Assembly: GCA_900315695.1 (NCBI GenBank)
Contig: ONAE01000001.1
Span: 1 to 64,000 of the forward strand
DNA length: 64,000 bases
From: an uncultured Prevotella sp.
GTDB lineage: Bacteria > Bacteroidota > Bacteroidia > Bacteroidales > Bacteroidaceae
Direction of reading: 5' to 3'
The translations under genes were made by a program, and so were the position numbers. Shown here one piece after another: positions 15,360 through 23,802 of the stretch. Position 1 is the first letter of the stretch, and every line of letters starts with the position of its first letter. The notes below the pieces were generated by a model that did not search any database, was not told the DNA's origin, and saw only the letters and a program-made list of their open reading frames with translations.

Positions 15360-16541
15360 TTATGCTATAGAACGTATTGTACAATCACTTTCGAATGGGC
15401 GAACATAACTATGCAAGTTTCCCGTATAAGTAATATATAGATTCATACGGGCGCGTGTCATAGCTACCATGAAGAGAGTTTTGGATAGAGATTCGTTGTA
15501 GCTGATCCAAAGATAGTCACTGCAGAATGGAATGTAGACATAATCAAAATCTAACCCTTTTGCACTATGATAAGTCATCAAGACAACATAATCAGGATTG
15601 CTTCTAAACTGTCCATATCCATTCCCGACATATTGCATTTTCAATCCACAAGAAGAAAGATGAGAATTCATGGCTCCAAAATCTACTTTACCATATTGGT
15701 TCATTTGGCTATTCCACATTGGCTTTCCTTGTGATGCTAATGCTTTATTTACAAATTCCACTATACCTTTTTGAGTAGGAATAAGTATAGCTGCTGTATA
15801 TCCACGCTGAATTACGCGAGATGAATTTTGAATGACAAACGAGATTTCTGCATCTTTGGAATTCGCCTTACATAAGGAAATCTTAGTGTCAACATGATTA
15901 AGATTTGTTCTTGTGCCAAAAATGTTTAAACGCAAGAATGACTTTACAGCTTTCATTATGGACTCTGTAAGTCGCTCAACAATGGTCAATTCAAAATCTC
16001 CTCCATGTATTAGTGATGGAATCTGTGAAACATCAACTGTCTTCTCTCTCCATTTGGGGTCTTCAGGGTAGATAGACTGATTAGAATCTCCAGCAACTAC
16101 GACATGAGCGGATCTGTCATACATTCTACTTAGAACTCTTGGCGTTAAGTCCTGAACTTCATCACAAAGAATATATTCATACGATGAGGATGATGTCATA
16201 AATGAATAGAACGTCATAACGGGAATGTTGACAGGTGGCGTCAGCTCTCTTAGCGCTTTTTTAAACATTTCAACCAACGACTGGGTATAAACAATAAGCA
16301 CAATTTTGGAATTTGGTTTCAAAGCAAGAATTTTTCTTGCTACATGAACCAACAAAATTGATTTACCTGACCCCGCAAAACCTTTGACCCAGAGGTTATG
16401 CAGATTGTTGTTTCTGAAATCCCTTTCAAATTCTTGAAGGAATCTCTTCTGGTCAGGATTTAAACGATCTTCAGGCACAAACCATTTACTTTCTGAAGCG
16501 CCAGTAATAGTGCCTGTTGTGGGATTGTAAATGCTAGGCAT
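15360..16541 (-). CDS. UvrD/Rep-like superfamily 1 helicase
   Basis: 393 residues, about half the length of UvrD. Seen in order are Walker A GFAGSGKS (54-61), motif Ia (VYTQSL), Walker B YILCDEVQDL (about 123-132), motif III VVAGDSNQSIY, motif V TYHSAKGLDFDYVY and motif VI VAMTRARMNLYI. It would be an ATP-driven DNA or RNA translocase. The insertions 1B and 2B of UvrD are short or absent. It lies 5 bases after the Clp-type ATPase in the same operon. Confidence 0.88.
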   Translation of the reverse strand: MPSIYNPTTGTITGASESKWFVPEDRLNPDQKRFLQEFERDFRNNNLHNLWVKGFAGSGKSILLVHVARKILALKPNSKIVLIVYTQSLVEMFKKALRELTPPVNIPVMTFYSFMTSSSSYEYILCDEVQDLTPRVLSRMYDRSAHVVVAGDSNQSIYPEDPKWREKTVDVSQIPSLIHGGDFELTIVERLTESIMKAVKSFLRLNIFGTRTNLNHVDTKISLCKANSKDAEISFVIQNSSRVIQRGYTAAILIPTQKGIVEFVNKALASQGKPMWNSQMNQYGKVDFGAMNSHLSSCGLKMQYVGNGYGQFRSNPDYVVLMTYHSAKGLDFDYVYIPFCSDYLWISYNESLSKTLFMVAMTRARMNLYITYTGNLHSYVRPFESDCTIRSIA

Positions 16542-16546
16542 AATTA

Positions 16547-19213
16547 TTAGATATTAGTGAATTTAAGTGTATTCTGTCCAGATGATATTTGAATAGGAGC
16601 ATCTTTGGTTATTTCACCATTGATTATACTAATACTCATATCATCAATTAAGTATGAATTAATAGCACGTTTAACAGGTCTTGCCCCGAACTCAGGCTGG
16701 AAGCCAACATTGACGAGGAAATCAACAGCATCGTCTGTTACTCGAATATCAACACCTTGCGACTTCATTTTTTTTGCCAATGAATTTATCTGCAAAACAA
16801 CAATTTTTTTAATCTCATCTCTTGATAGTGGGAGGAACATAATAATGTCATCAATTCTATTAACGAATTCTGGAGCAACTTTAGTCTTCAGTTCGGTCAA
16901 GATAAGTTTCTTTGCCCTAGCTATTTTATCTTCAGTTACAAGATTATTATCTGTATCTGCATTTTGATTCTCGCTGACATTAAATCCAATTCTGTTCCTT
17001 TGCAGATTTCTCCGACCTTGCAATGTGGAATATATTATCTGCTGTCCAAGATTAGATGTCATCACAATAATTGTGTTTTTGAAGTTTATAGTACGGCCTT
17101 TGCCATCGGTCATTCTACCCTCATCAAGAACTTGAAGGAGGGCTTCAAAAACCTTTGGATGAGCTTTCTCTATTTCATCAAATAAAATAACTGAATATGG
17201 TTTCCGTCTGACAGCTTCGGTTAATTGGCCACCATTTTCGAAACCAATATAGCCCGGAGGTGCACCAAATAGTTTAGAAACTTCATGTTCTTGCTGATAT
17301 TCGCTCATGTCAATTCTTATTAGGGCATCACGGCTATCAAACAAGAATTCACTTAAGGCTTTACATAACTCTGTTTTGCCAACTCCAGTTGTGCCTAAGA
17401 ACAAGAAAGTACCTATGGGTTTGTTGGCATCACTGAACCCCATCTTGTTTCGACGAATGGCATTTGCAACCAAGATCTTTGCCTCCTCTTGCCCAATAAC
17501 AGTCTGATTCAAATACTCTTCAATATGTGCTAATTTCTGAGTTTCGTTTTCAGACAGTTTGGAAACTGGTATTCCCGTCCATTCTGTAATGACATTCATT
17601 ACATCAACTTCATCAAGTTCTGGCTTTAGCAAATTTTGAGACACGTTTTCTTCTAATGTCTCCATCAAATGGTGAATTTCATCATTAAGATCATGTATCT
17701 GCATAGATATATTCACCACGGAAGTAGCTGCGCCCTGACTCTCTGCAAGACGTTTGTCTTCGTTTAAGCGCGCTATGTCGTTCCTGCGATCTTGTATCTC
17801 TTCCAAAAGCTGACGTTCGCTTTGCCATTTAGCGTGAAGAGAATTCTCTTCTTCTCTTAAGTTTGCGATTTCTTCTTGAAGTTGAAGCACAGTAGGACTA
17901 GATTCGTCATCACGCTTTATAGATTCGCATTCTATCTCTTTAGTTGTAATCTTCCTTCTAAGAGAATCCAGTTCCACAGGTGATGTAGAGCGCGCAATTT
18001 TCATCTTAGCAGCAGATTCATCCAATAAATCAATAGCTTTGTCCGGTAAGTATCTATCTTGAATATATCTCATAGACAATTGCACCGATGCCTTTATCGC
18101 CTCGTCCTTTATTCGTATCCTATGAAAATCTTCCAGCCTTACTCTAATACCGCGCAATATGGCCAGTGCAGACTCCATATCAGGTTCTTCAACCTCTACC
18201 TTCTGGAAACGCCTTTCAAATGCTTTATCTTGTTCAATATATTTTTTGTATTCATCAAAGGTTGTTGCTCCTATAACCTTTATTACACCTCTGGCTAATT
18301 CGGGCTTTAATATATTGGCGGCATCCATTGCGCCTCCACTTCTGCCCTCTCCAATAAGAAGGTGTATTTCATCTATAAAAAGGATGACGTTACCTTCTGA
18401 ACTAATCAGATCATCAATGACGTCCCTTAATCTTTCTTCAAATTCACCCATATGACTTGCACCAGCAATCAATGAGGCGATATTTAAAGAATATAGCTGA
18501 ATTCCCCTTAACTCTCGAGGAATATCACCTTCGACTATTCTATGAGCCAGTCCTTCTACAATTGCAGTTTTTCCTGTTCCTGGTTCACCAACAAGAATAG
18601 GATTGTTTTTCGTCTGGCGAGATAAAATGTGTATAATTCTTCTTATTTCGTCATCTCTTCCGATTGCTTTGTGAATTATACCATTACGAGCATCAGAACA
18701 CAAATTGCGCCCATACTTCTCCAAGTTAGGATAATTACCATTGTTATCTTCAGTTTGGACTGCGTTTTCTATTTCACTATTACCTCGATAATATGAGATA
18801 GCTTCAGCTAATTGCTCCTCATCTATACCAAAACTGGAGAATACATCCTTTACTTTAGATGGTACAAGTATCATTGATAACAACAGAAATTCAATTGGAA
18901 TAAGCTCACATCCACTTTCGTTAGATAGTAGTTTGGCTTTTACCAATATTTCACTTGTTCTTTCGCCTATAATAGGAGCTTCATCAGAGATTTCATTTAT
19001 CTCCATGATTGTCTCATTTATTCTTTTGCAGAAAGCGATTCTATCTACATGCAAGAATTGCATAACATATGAAAGCATGTCACGGCCTTCATTTACAATA
19101 CCTGCCATAAGAACCTGTGGCTCCAAATATTTGTAACGGCATTCTTCTGTCATATTGATGGCTTTAAGAATGCTCCTCTTAGATTTTTCTGTATAGATAT
19201 TTAGCTGTAACAT
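16547..19213 (-). CDS. two-ring Clp/Hsp100 ATPase with ClpB-like M domain and IGF loop
   Basis: 888 residues: a Clp N-like domain (about 1-145), AAA+ ring 1 with Walker A GEPGTGKT (209-216) and Walker B (277-282), a coiled M domain (about 410-530), AAA+ ring 2 with GTTGVGKT (607-614) and FDEIEKA, and the arginine-finger segment PEFVNRID (781-788). The M domain has ClpB length. However, a loop before PEFVNRID carries IGFNV (742-746), the place and sequence type of the ClpP-docking loop in ClpC/ClpA, which ClpB lacks. Ring-1 pore loop reads SHMG instead of the usual KYRG (His254 for Tyr). The ring-2 pore GYIGF is intact. It probably unfolds or extracts modified proteins. The gap to the E1 gene is 2 bases. 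Confidence 0.88.
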   Translation of the reverse strand: MLQLNIYTEKSKRSILKAINMTEECRYKYLEPQVLMAGIVNEGRDMLSYVMQFLHVDRIAFCKRINETIMEINEISDEAPIIGERTSEILVKAKLLSNESGCELIPIEFLLLSMILVPSKVKDVFSSFGIDEEQLAEAISYYRGNSEIENAVQTEDNNGNYPNLEKYGRNLCSDARNGIIHKAIGRDDEIRRIIHILSRQTKNNPILVGEPGTGKTAIVEGLAHRIVEGDIPRELRGIQLYSLNIASLIAGASHMGEFEERLRDVIDDLISSEGNVILFIDEIHLLIGEGRSGGAMDAANILKPELARGVIKVIGATTFDEYKKYIEQDKAFERRFQKVEVEEPDMESALAILRGIRVRLEDFHRIRIKDEAIKASVQLSMRYIQDRYLPDKAIDLLDESAAKMKIARSTSPVELDSLRRKITTKEIECESIKRDDESSPTVLQLQEEIANLREEENSLHAKWQSERQLLEEIQDRRNDIARLNEDKRLAESQGAATSVVNISMQIHDLNDEIHHLMETLEENVSQNLLKPELDEVDVMNVITEWTGIPVSKLSENETQKLAHIEEYLNQTVIGQEEAKILVANAIRRNKMGFSDANKPIGTFLFLGTTGVGKTELCKALSEFLFDSRDALIRIDMSEYQQEHEVSKLFGAPPGYIGFENGGQLTEAVRRKPYSVILFDEIEKAHPKVFEALLQVLDEGRMTDGKGRTINFKNTIIVMTSNLGQQIIYSTLQGRRNLQRNRIGFNVSENQNADTDNNLVTEDKIARAKKLILTELKTKVAPEFVNRIDDIIMFLPLSRDEIKKIVVLQINSLAKKMKSQGVDIRVTDDAVDFLVNVGFQPEFGARPVKRAINSYLIDDMSISIINGEITKDAPIQISSGQNTLKFTNI

Positions 19214-19215
19214 TA

Positions 19216-20496
19216 TTAATTATCGTCTAAATGAAAATCTATATCTGCATACTCCGCATACATGGGATGGCTTAATTTTAACCCTGTATCAAGCGTGGGA
19301 ATTTCCGAACAAATGGCACAATGCTCATCTTTTGGAATAGTTATGCCATACCATTTCAGTATTGTTTGTTTGGGGCCAGACTTGTAGAAAGGATGCCAAT
19401 TTGAGAAATTATGATCTCGTCTATTAGCCCATATATATGCGTCATATTTAAGGTCTTCTTCGAGAGAAGATATTCCAGACTGCATACCCTTTGAGAGTTC
19501 AAGAAGTGCCAGCTTTAGCATCAAGTTACAGATGGGTTCAATGTCAACAGAAAGCCCCACCTGGATTATTGCATTTACATCTTCTGCAGAAGCGTAAGCA
19601 GGGATTGCACCGCTTCTTCTTCCGGACTCCTCGCTAGATACTTCTTCATCACGTGAGTCTATAATTCGACTTCCTATTAAGCACCCATAACAAGGGCCAC
19701 CAGGTTTATAACGAAACACATCACCACCAGCAGCTCTAGTTATTGCTCTCCCAAAAATGCCAACTCTCTGATATTTATGCAAAGCTGACGCTATAACAAA
19801 ACGACTGACGTTATTGTCAGTTGCACAGATTACTAAATCAACATTTTTAGCTACGTCACAGAATACCTCTTTCTGGGTGGCAATATTGATGGCATACTTG
19901 TTAACTAGTGCATATGGATTTTTGCCTAAAATGACTTCTTCAATTGCATCCGTCTTAAGACGCCCCAAATCTTTAAGTGTGCAAGAGTGTCTTCCGATAT
20001 TGTGTAACTCTACTCTGTCAAAATCAAAGAGAGAGAAAATGCCTACTCCTGCTTTCGCTAATTCGATAGCGATTTGGGAACCGAAGCTCCCTAATCCAAC
20101 AATAGCCACATGTTTTTTAGACAGAATCTCAACTTCCAGAAGTCCTTTACTTCTTGAATACAGCTCATCTTTGCCTGGAATCAGTTTGGCAGGGATTTCA
20201 ACGACATCGTTACTATCCAGCTTATAAACTTTGGTATCAAGTTTGTCGGCCTTTTGGGAGATGGTTACAATATACCTAATATCTTCGTTGAAATCCGATG
20301 AGGAGATCTTTGCTTCACTAGTGAATAAACACCTTTTTACTAGACCAAATGAATGTTGGAGGGGGTGAGAATGTAAATGAATAACATTCTCACCTTCCCA
20401 TTCATAGGAATAGCCTAATAGTTCCTTTTCAGGACTATTAAGGAATCCTTTAACCTCCTCAGAGGCTAAGTATACTTCGTACGTCATACTAAGCAT
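19216..20496 (-). CDS. E1-like activating enzyme with JAB-like N-terminus
   Basis: 426 residues from the ATG at 20496, which overlaps the previous stop by 8 bases and has GAGG 6 bases upstream. An ATG at 20487 is an alternative. Residues about 1-110 contain HLHSHP and, 22 residues later, SSSD, similar to a JAMM/JAB metal site but with wider spacing. Residues about 128-330 are a ThiF/E1 Rossmann fold: VAIVGLGSFGS, then DFDRVELHNIGRH and VDLVICATDNN. CxxC pairs (CYGC and CAIC) likely bind zinc, as in MoeB. E1 enzymes adenylate the C-terminus of a ubiquitin-like protein and pass it to E2. Context (E2, JAB-E2 and Clp genes) supports a conjugation role. Confidence 0.85.
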   Translation of the reverse strand: MLSMTYEVYLASEEVKGFLNSPEKELLGYSYEWEGENVIHLHSHPLQHSFGLVKRCLFTSEAKISSSDFNEDIRYIVTISQKADKLDTKVYKLDSNDVVEIPAKLIPGKDELYSRSKGLLEVEILSKKHVAIVGLGSFGSQIAIELAKAGVGIFSLFDFDRVELHNIGRHSCTLKDLGRLKTDAIEEVILGKNPYALVNKYAINIATQKEVFCDVAKNVDLVICATDNNVSRFVIASALHKYQRVGIFGRAITRAAGGDVFRYKPGGPCYGCLIGSRIIDSRDEEVSSEESGRRSGAIPAYASAEDVNAIIQVGLSVDIEPICNLMLKLALLELSKGMQSGISSLEEDLKYDAYIWANRRDHNFSNWHPFYKSGPKQTILKWYGITIPKDEHCAICSEIPTLDTGLKLSHPMYAEYADIDFHLDDN

Positions 20497-20671
20497 ATCC
20501 TTCCTCTGCAAAACGTGTAGCATCTTGAGAGCCATCTTCGAGTTGAGAGTCTGCATCTTTTATTATAAAATCTCCAGTCTCCTCGTCATATATGATTTGA
20601 CGACGGATGTCACCACCACGAATTTTCTTCAGTACTTCACCGAGAGAGTTGTTGTTCTGATTGTCGTTCAT
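20489..20671 (-). CDS. 60-residue small protein, candidate modifier
   Basis: Encoded between E2 and E1. It is polar, with an Asn/Gln-rich start (NDNQNNNSLGEVLKK), a basic GGDIRRQ segment, an acidic middle (YDEETGDFIIKDAD) and the C-terminus FAEEGYA. It is too short for a full beta-grasp fold and looks largely disordered, which recalls Pup-type tags. The Gly two residues before the end could be exposed by a JAB peptidase. It has no GG and no detectable similarity to ubiquitin, so the modifier role is inference from position. Confidence 0.6.
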   Translation of the reverse strand: MNDNQNNNSLGEVLKKIRGGDIRRQIIYDEETGDFIIKDADSQLEDGSQDATRFAEEGYA

Positions 20672-20694
20672 AATTATATATTTTAATGTTTGTA

Positions 20695-21123
20695 TTAATC
20701 TTGGGTTCCTAAATAGTCACAAATATCATCACCAGTTTGGAGATGTGCCTCATATGCCTCTAGCCACACTCGGCATTTTAAATACACCTTATTTAATGCG
20801 ACATCAGGCTTCCAAGAGGTGTTTCCGTAATGGCAAATCCTGGTATAGCCATGTTCGCTACCTAATGTATGCATTTCATGGCTCGGATGGTCCAAATCAT
20901 CACCAAATTTACTCTTTAGCATTTTTGTAACAAACACTTTGGGTATAGACTCAGGGAATTGGTCTAAGTCAACACGTAGTGTGTACATGTTCTTGCTGTT
21001 TGTAATAGCCACCATTTTAAGATATGGAAGATCAGAATCCATATCACAAAATTTGAACATGTTAGGAGGAAGTGACAACTGAAGAGCGTCAACTTCTGCA
21101 TGAAATCTACTTGCTGTCATCAT
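20695..21123 (-). CDS. E2-like conjugating enzyme
   Basis: 142 residues. It follows the prokaryotic E2 (UBC-like) pattern: strands YTLRVDLDQFP, a Pro-rich turn, an HP/H-rich loop before YTRICHYG with the candidate catalytic Cys97, Trp104 after it, then a helix WLEAYEAHLQTG, typical of bacterial E2 families. It would take the modifier from E1 as a thioester. Its start overlaps the end of the JAB-E2 gene by 17 bases, so it is translationally linked. Confidence 0.75.
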   Translation of the reverse strand: MMTASRFHAEVDALQLSLPPNMFKFCDMDSDLPYLKMVAITNSKNMYTLRVDLDQFPESIPKVFVTKMLKSKFGDDLDHPSHEMHTLGSEHGYTRICHYGNTSWKPDVALNKVYLKCRVWLEAYEAHLQTGDDICDYLGTQD

Positions 21124-22120
21124 AATTGTAATTCTTTATTAGGTTGTTGTAATATGATATAAACGTTGAATAAATGTCACCATTGAATTTCCATAGAGCA
21201 TGTTTGCAAAAAATATGGCCATAAGGGTCACTTATATGCGGCGGCTCCAATGGAAAAGCAGACGGAAAATGTATGTCTTCTAATAGGAAGTCATTTTGAT
21301 AGATTTCAATATGAACTTCATTTGATTTATCCAAAGTTGGTACAAAATCATGTAGTGGATGTGAATCCTTTAATTTGTCTATGATAGATTTTAGAATTTT
21401 CGAATTTCCTTTCTGAGTTAACCAATATGACTTCTCATATTTTATCTTTTCTTGGCTGACTGATTTGCCTTTGGTAAACAATCCAACCATATTGGGTGAT
21501 TTTATGGTAGGAAGAATAAATGTATTTGAATTGATAATTCTCCGATAAGGACTCTCCATGTCCTTAATAAACCAAGGTATTTGCTCGTATTGGCTTTTAG
21601 TAGAATCAAACATGAAAGCATTTATCGATGATTGAGAAGAATTACATGTTGCAATACATAAAAGGAATTTCTTGTAGCCCAAGGAACGCATGTTAGTAGA
21701 AATGTTTCGAGAGTCATGACCACTAGGATGATCAAGTCCTAATTGATGATGAGAATGCCATTCACCAACATGATCAAGACCATACTTTTCTTTTAATATA
21801 CGCGCACATTTTTTAAGATAATCTAAGTCCTGCATAAAGAAAGAATCATAATGGCCAGCCTGCGGACCTGGGCCTAGGACGAAAAGAACAACAGGTTTAC
21901 CATCATATGTCCAATAGCCGAAAAGTTGCCCACCTGTCTCGATGTCTTTATAATCTAGAATATACCTAGATAATAAATCCATTTCCTCCTGATTAGTCAA
22001 TACATAATCATGAAAAGAACTTGCTGATAGATCTTTTAACACCTTTGTAGAATTGAACTTCTCACGTTTTTTTCTTAAAAGATTCCAATGTTTTATTGTA
22101 CTATATGACCTCCTTGACAT
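21107..22120 (-). CDS. JAB/JAMM peptidase fused to an E2-like domain
   Basis: 337 residues, first gene of the operon. The JAB domain (about 40-190) has Glu61 in ETGGQLFG, then HSH (H122, H124) and S133-x-x-D136, a complete ExnHxHx8SxxD zinc-protease site. JAB enzymes remove or process ubiquitin-like tags. The C-terminal region (about 235-330) has an E2-like run: VHIEIYQNDF, FPSAFPLEPPHI, then GHIFCKHALW with Cys305 where E2 enzymes carry their catalytic Cys, and a final helix. The E2 assignment is weaker than the JAB one. A good promoter lies about 90 bases upstream. Confidence 0.85.
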   Translation of the reverse strand: MSRRSYSTIKHWNLLRKKREKFNSTKVLKDLSASSFHDYVLTNQEEMDLLSRYILDYKDIETGGQLFGYWTYDGKPVVLFVLGPGPQAGHYDSFFMQDLDYLKKCARILKEKYGLDHVGEWHSHHQLGLDHPSGHDSRNISTNMRSLGYKKFLLCIATCNSSQSSINAFMFDSTKSQYEQIPWFIKDMESPYRRIINSNTFILPTIKSPNMVGLFTKGKSVSQEKIKYEKSYWLTQKGNSKILKSIIDKLKDSHPLHDFVPTLDKSNEVHIEIYQNDFLLEDIHFPSAFPLEPPHISDPYGHIFCKHALWKFNGDIYSTFISYYNNLIKNYNYDDSK

Positions 22121-22208
22121 AATATCTTTTTGATTCTAATTGCATAGATTGATTGCTATTATGAACTTTTTGTTCGTTTTCTCAAATAATTGTATTTAAT
22201 AGGTTTTG

Positions 22209-22240
22209 CAAAAATAGATAATATTTCTGAACTTTGCAAA
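22209..22240 (-). promoter_or_regulatory. promoter of the E1/E2/JAB/Clp operon
   Basis: On the minus strand, TTTG (22240-22237), 20 bases, then TATTTTTG (22216-22209). The start codon at 22120 follows after an AT-rich leader of about 85 bases. This 22,121-22,348 gap holds this promoter and the divergent one at 22290-22320. Confidence 0.7.
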
Positions 22241-22289
22241 TTTTCTAGGAAGAAAAATGTTTTTCGCAAGGCTTGTTATTGGTTTTTGC

Positions 22290-22320
22290 TTGGAGGGAGC
22301 TTGATTAATTCCTATTTTTG
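22290..22320 (+). promoter_or_regulatory. promoter of the repeat-protein gene
   Basis: TTG (22290-22292), 20 bases, then TATTTTTG (22313-22320), 28 bases before the ATG at 22349. Confidence 0.65.
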
Positions 22321-22348
22321 CAGCACGATCATTAAACACTATTGAATT

Positions 22349-22843
22349 ATGAAAAAGGTAATGATGACACTGATGGCAGTCGTATTCGCCATCACAGCAA
22401 ATGCTCAGTACAACACCAACTATTACAACCAGTATGGTAGTAGTATCGGTTCTTCAACAACACGTTCCAACTATGGTGGTGGATACACCACTAACTACTA
22501 CAACCAGTACGGTGCAAGCACAGGTAGCGCAACGACACGCTCTAACTACGGTGGTGGAGCAACTACCAATTACTACAACCAATATGGTAGTAGTACAGGC
22601 TCTGCTTCAACACATTCCAATTATGGCGGTGGCTACACCACAAACTATTACGACAGTTACGGTGCAAGCACAGGTAGCTCAACGACACGCTCCAACTATG
22701 GTGGTGGTACAACTACCGACTACTACGACCAATATGGTCGCAGCATAGGTTCTTCAACGACCAGAGAAAACTATGGTGGTGGAACGACTACAACCTACTA
22801 TGACGTTTATGGTAATAACATCGGCTCCAGCAGCGATTGGTAA
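22349..22843 (+). CDS. secreted Tyr/Gly/Ser-rich repeat protein
   Basis: 164 residues. A signal peptide (1-20, ending ANAQ) is followed by five 25-residue repeats and a partial sixth. Each repeat has the pattern T-N-YY-N-QYG-S-x-x-GS-x-TTRSNYGGG. Tyr, Gly, Ser and Asn dominate, as in surface or amyloid-prone proteins; this is composition only. It is monocistronic, with its own promoter and a terminator hairpin downstream. No enzyme domain. Confidence 0.8.
   Translation: MKKVMMTLMAVVFAITANAQYNTNYYNQYGSSIGSSTTRSNYGGGYTTNYYNQYGASTGSATTRSNYGGGATTNYYNQYGSSTGSASTHSNYGGGYTTNYYDSYGASTGSSTTRSNYGGGTTTDYYDQYGRSIGSSTTRENYGGGTTTTYYDVYGNNIGSSSDW
22415..22840 (+). repeat. 75-bp tandem repeats coding the 25-residue units
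   Basis: Five full units of 75 bases and one partial unit (about 51 bases) inside the secreted-protein gene. The units differ mainly at synonymous or Asn/Asp, Ser/Ala positions. Confidence 0.8.
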
Positions 22844-22890
22844 TGTTATAGAATTCGTTTTCTGAAACCATACACTAGAGTTCATAAAAA

Positions 22891-22921
22891 ATCGAGGCAA
22901 AGAGATTTCCTTTGCCTCGAT
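22891..22921. terminator. bidirectional terminator hairpin
   Basis: ATCGAGGCAAAG (22891-22902) pairs perfectly with CTTTGCCTCGAT (22910-22921). On the minus strand it is followed by six T. It separates the convergent repeat-protein and phosphoribosyltransferase-like genes. Confidence 0.85.
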
Positions 22922-22949
22922 TCGTTTTGTTAGAGGAGCTACCACTTTA

Positions 22950-23753
22950 TTACACCGCATCTGCCATCAGATCCTTACGGCCTATGAGGCTGAAAATGGT
23001 AATGTCGTTGTCTTCGTTAAGAATTCTTAGTGTACGGAGAACTTCATTAAGTGTTGAGCCGCTGGTTGTGACATCATCAATCACCAAAACATTCTGTTGA
23101 CGAATCATGGCACATAGTTCCTTTTCTTCATCAGATTCAAATCTGAGAAAGTTCATTATATAAGGACGAAGCCTGCTCTTCTTCACATCTTTGGCAATCG
23201 TGAAATAATCCTTCTGATGAATCATCTCCAACATGGCGTTGATGGAACTCTTTGCCTGTTCTTTCGCAACTTCCGAATAACGAGGCATTCCATTCTCTAA
23301 GACATCGTCAAGATATTGCTTCTCGTAGGCTTTCATATCGAAAGATATGTTTGAGGGAAGAGCCTTTACAAGCGTCATCTTATATAATGTTGGTTGCGCA
23401 AATCTGTAGATATAGCGCAACATATACTGGTTCACCTTACTCGAAGACTCTGGCATAACCACAAGATCAAAGTTGTAAAGATTAATCTTTTTATGGAGAT
23501 TATCTACAGCTTTCTTGATGAAGTTTGTCAGATCTGGCGTATCCTGCAATGCTTCAGTGAATTTCACATATTTGATAAAAGCGGTACGCACAGAGCTTTC
23601 TACCTGATCAGAGAATTCATAACCATAGTAAAAGCACTTTCCGAATGCCTCTACCTGATAGCCATTGCCAGTCAGACTCACAATGTCTTCTGCGCCATCG
23701 TGCTCGAAATCGAACACAAATTTCTTCTCTGTATCGTCAAATGTTACGCCCAT
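22950..23753 (-). CDS. phosphoribosyltransferase-like protein
   Basis: 267 residues from the ATG at 23753. Codons farther upstream overlap the promoter and are not coding-like. The C-terminal third has the type I PRTase loop VLVIDDVTTSGSTLNEVLR, which binds PRPP in ComF-, Apt- and Pyr-type enzymes. Residues 1-190 are unrelated to the usual short PRTases and contain a VVMPESSSKVNQYM segment. The substrate is unknown. It is monocistronic, with a short leader after its promoter. Confidence 0.65.
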   Translation of the reverse strand: MGVTFDDTEKKFVFDFEHDGAEDIVSLTGNGYQVEAFGKCFYYGYEFSDQVESSVRTAFIKYVKFTEALQDTPDLTNFIKKAVDNLHKKINLYNFDLVVMPESSSKVNQYMLRYIYRFAQPTLYKMTLVKALPSNISFDMKAYEKQYLDDVLENGMPRYSEVAKEQAKSSINAMLEMIHQKDYFTIAKDVKKSRLRPYIMNFLRFESDEEKELCAMIRQQNVLVIDDVTTSGSTLNEVLRTLRILNEDNDITIFSLIGRKDLMADAV

Positions 23754-23770
23754 TTCATTAATCTCGTTTG

Positions 23771-23802
23771 CAAAGATATGAAGAAAAAGTGAAGTTTGCA
23801 AA
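23771..23802 (-). promoter_or_regulatory. promoter of the PRTase-like gene
   Basis: On the minus strand, TTTG (23802-23799), 20 bases, then TATCTTTG (23778-23771). The ATG at 23753 is 17 bases downstream of the -7 box. Confidence 0.65.
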
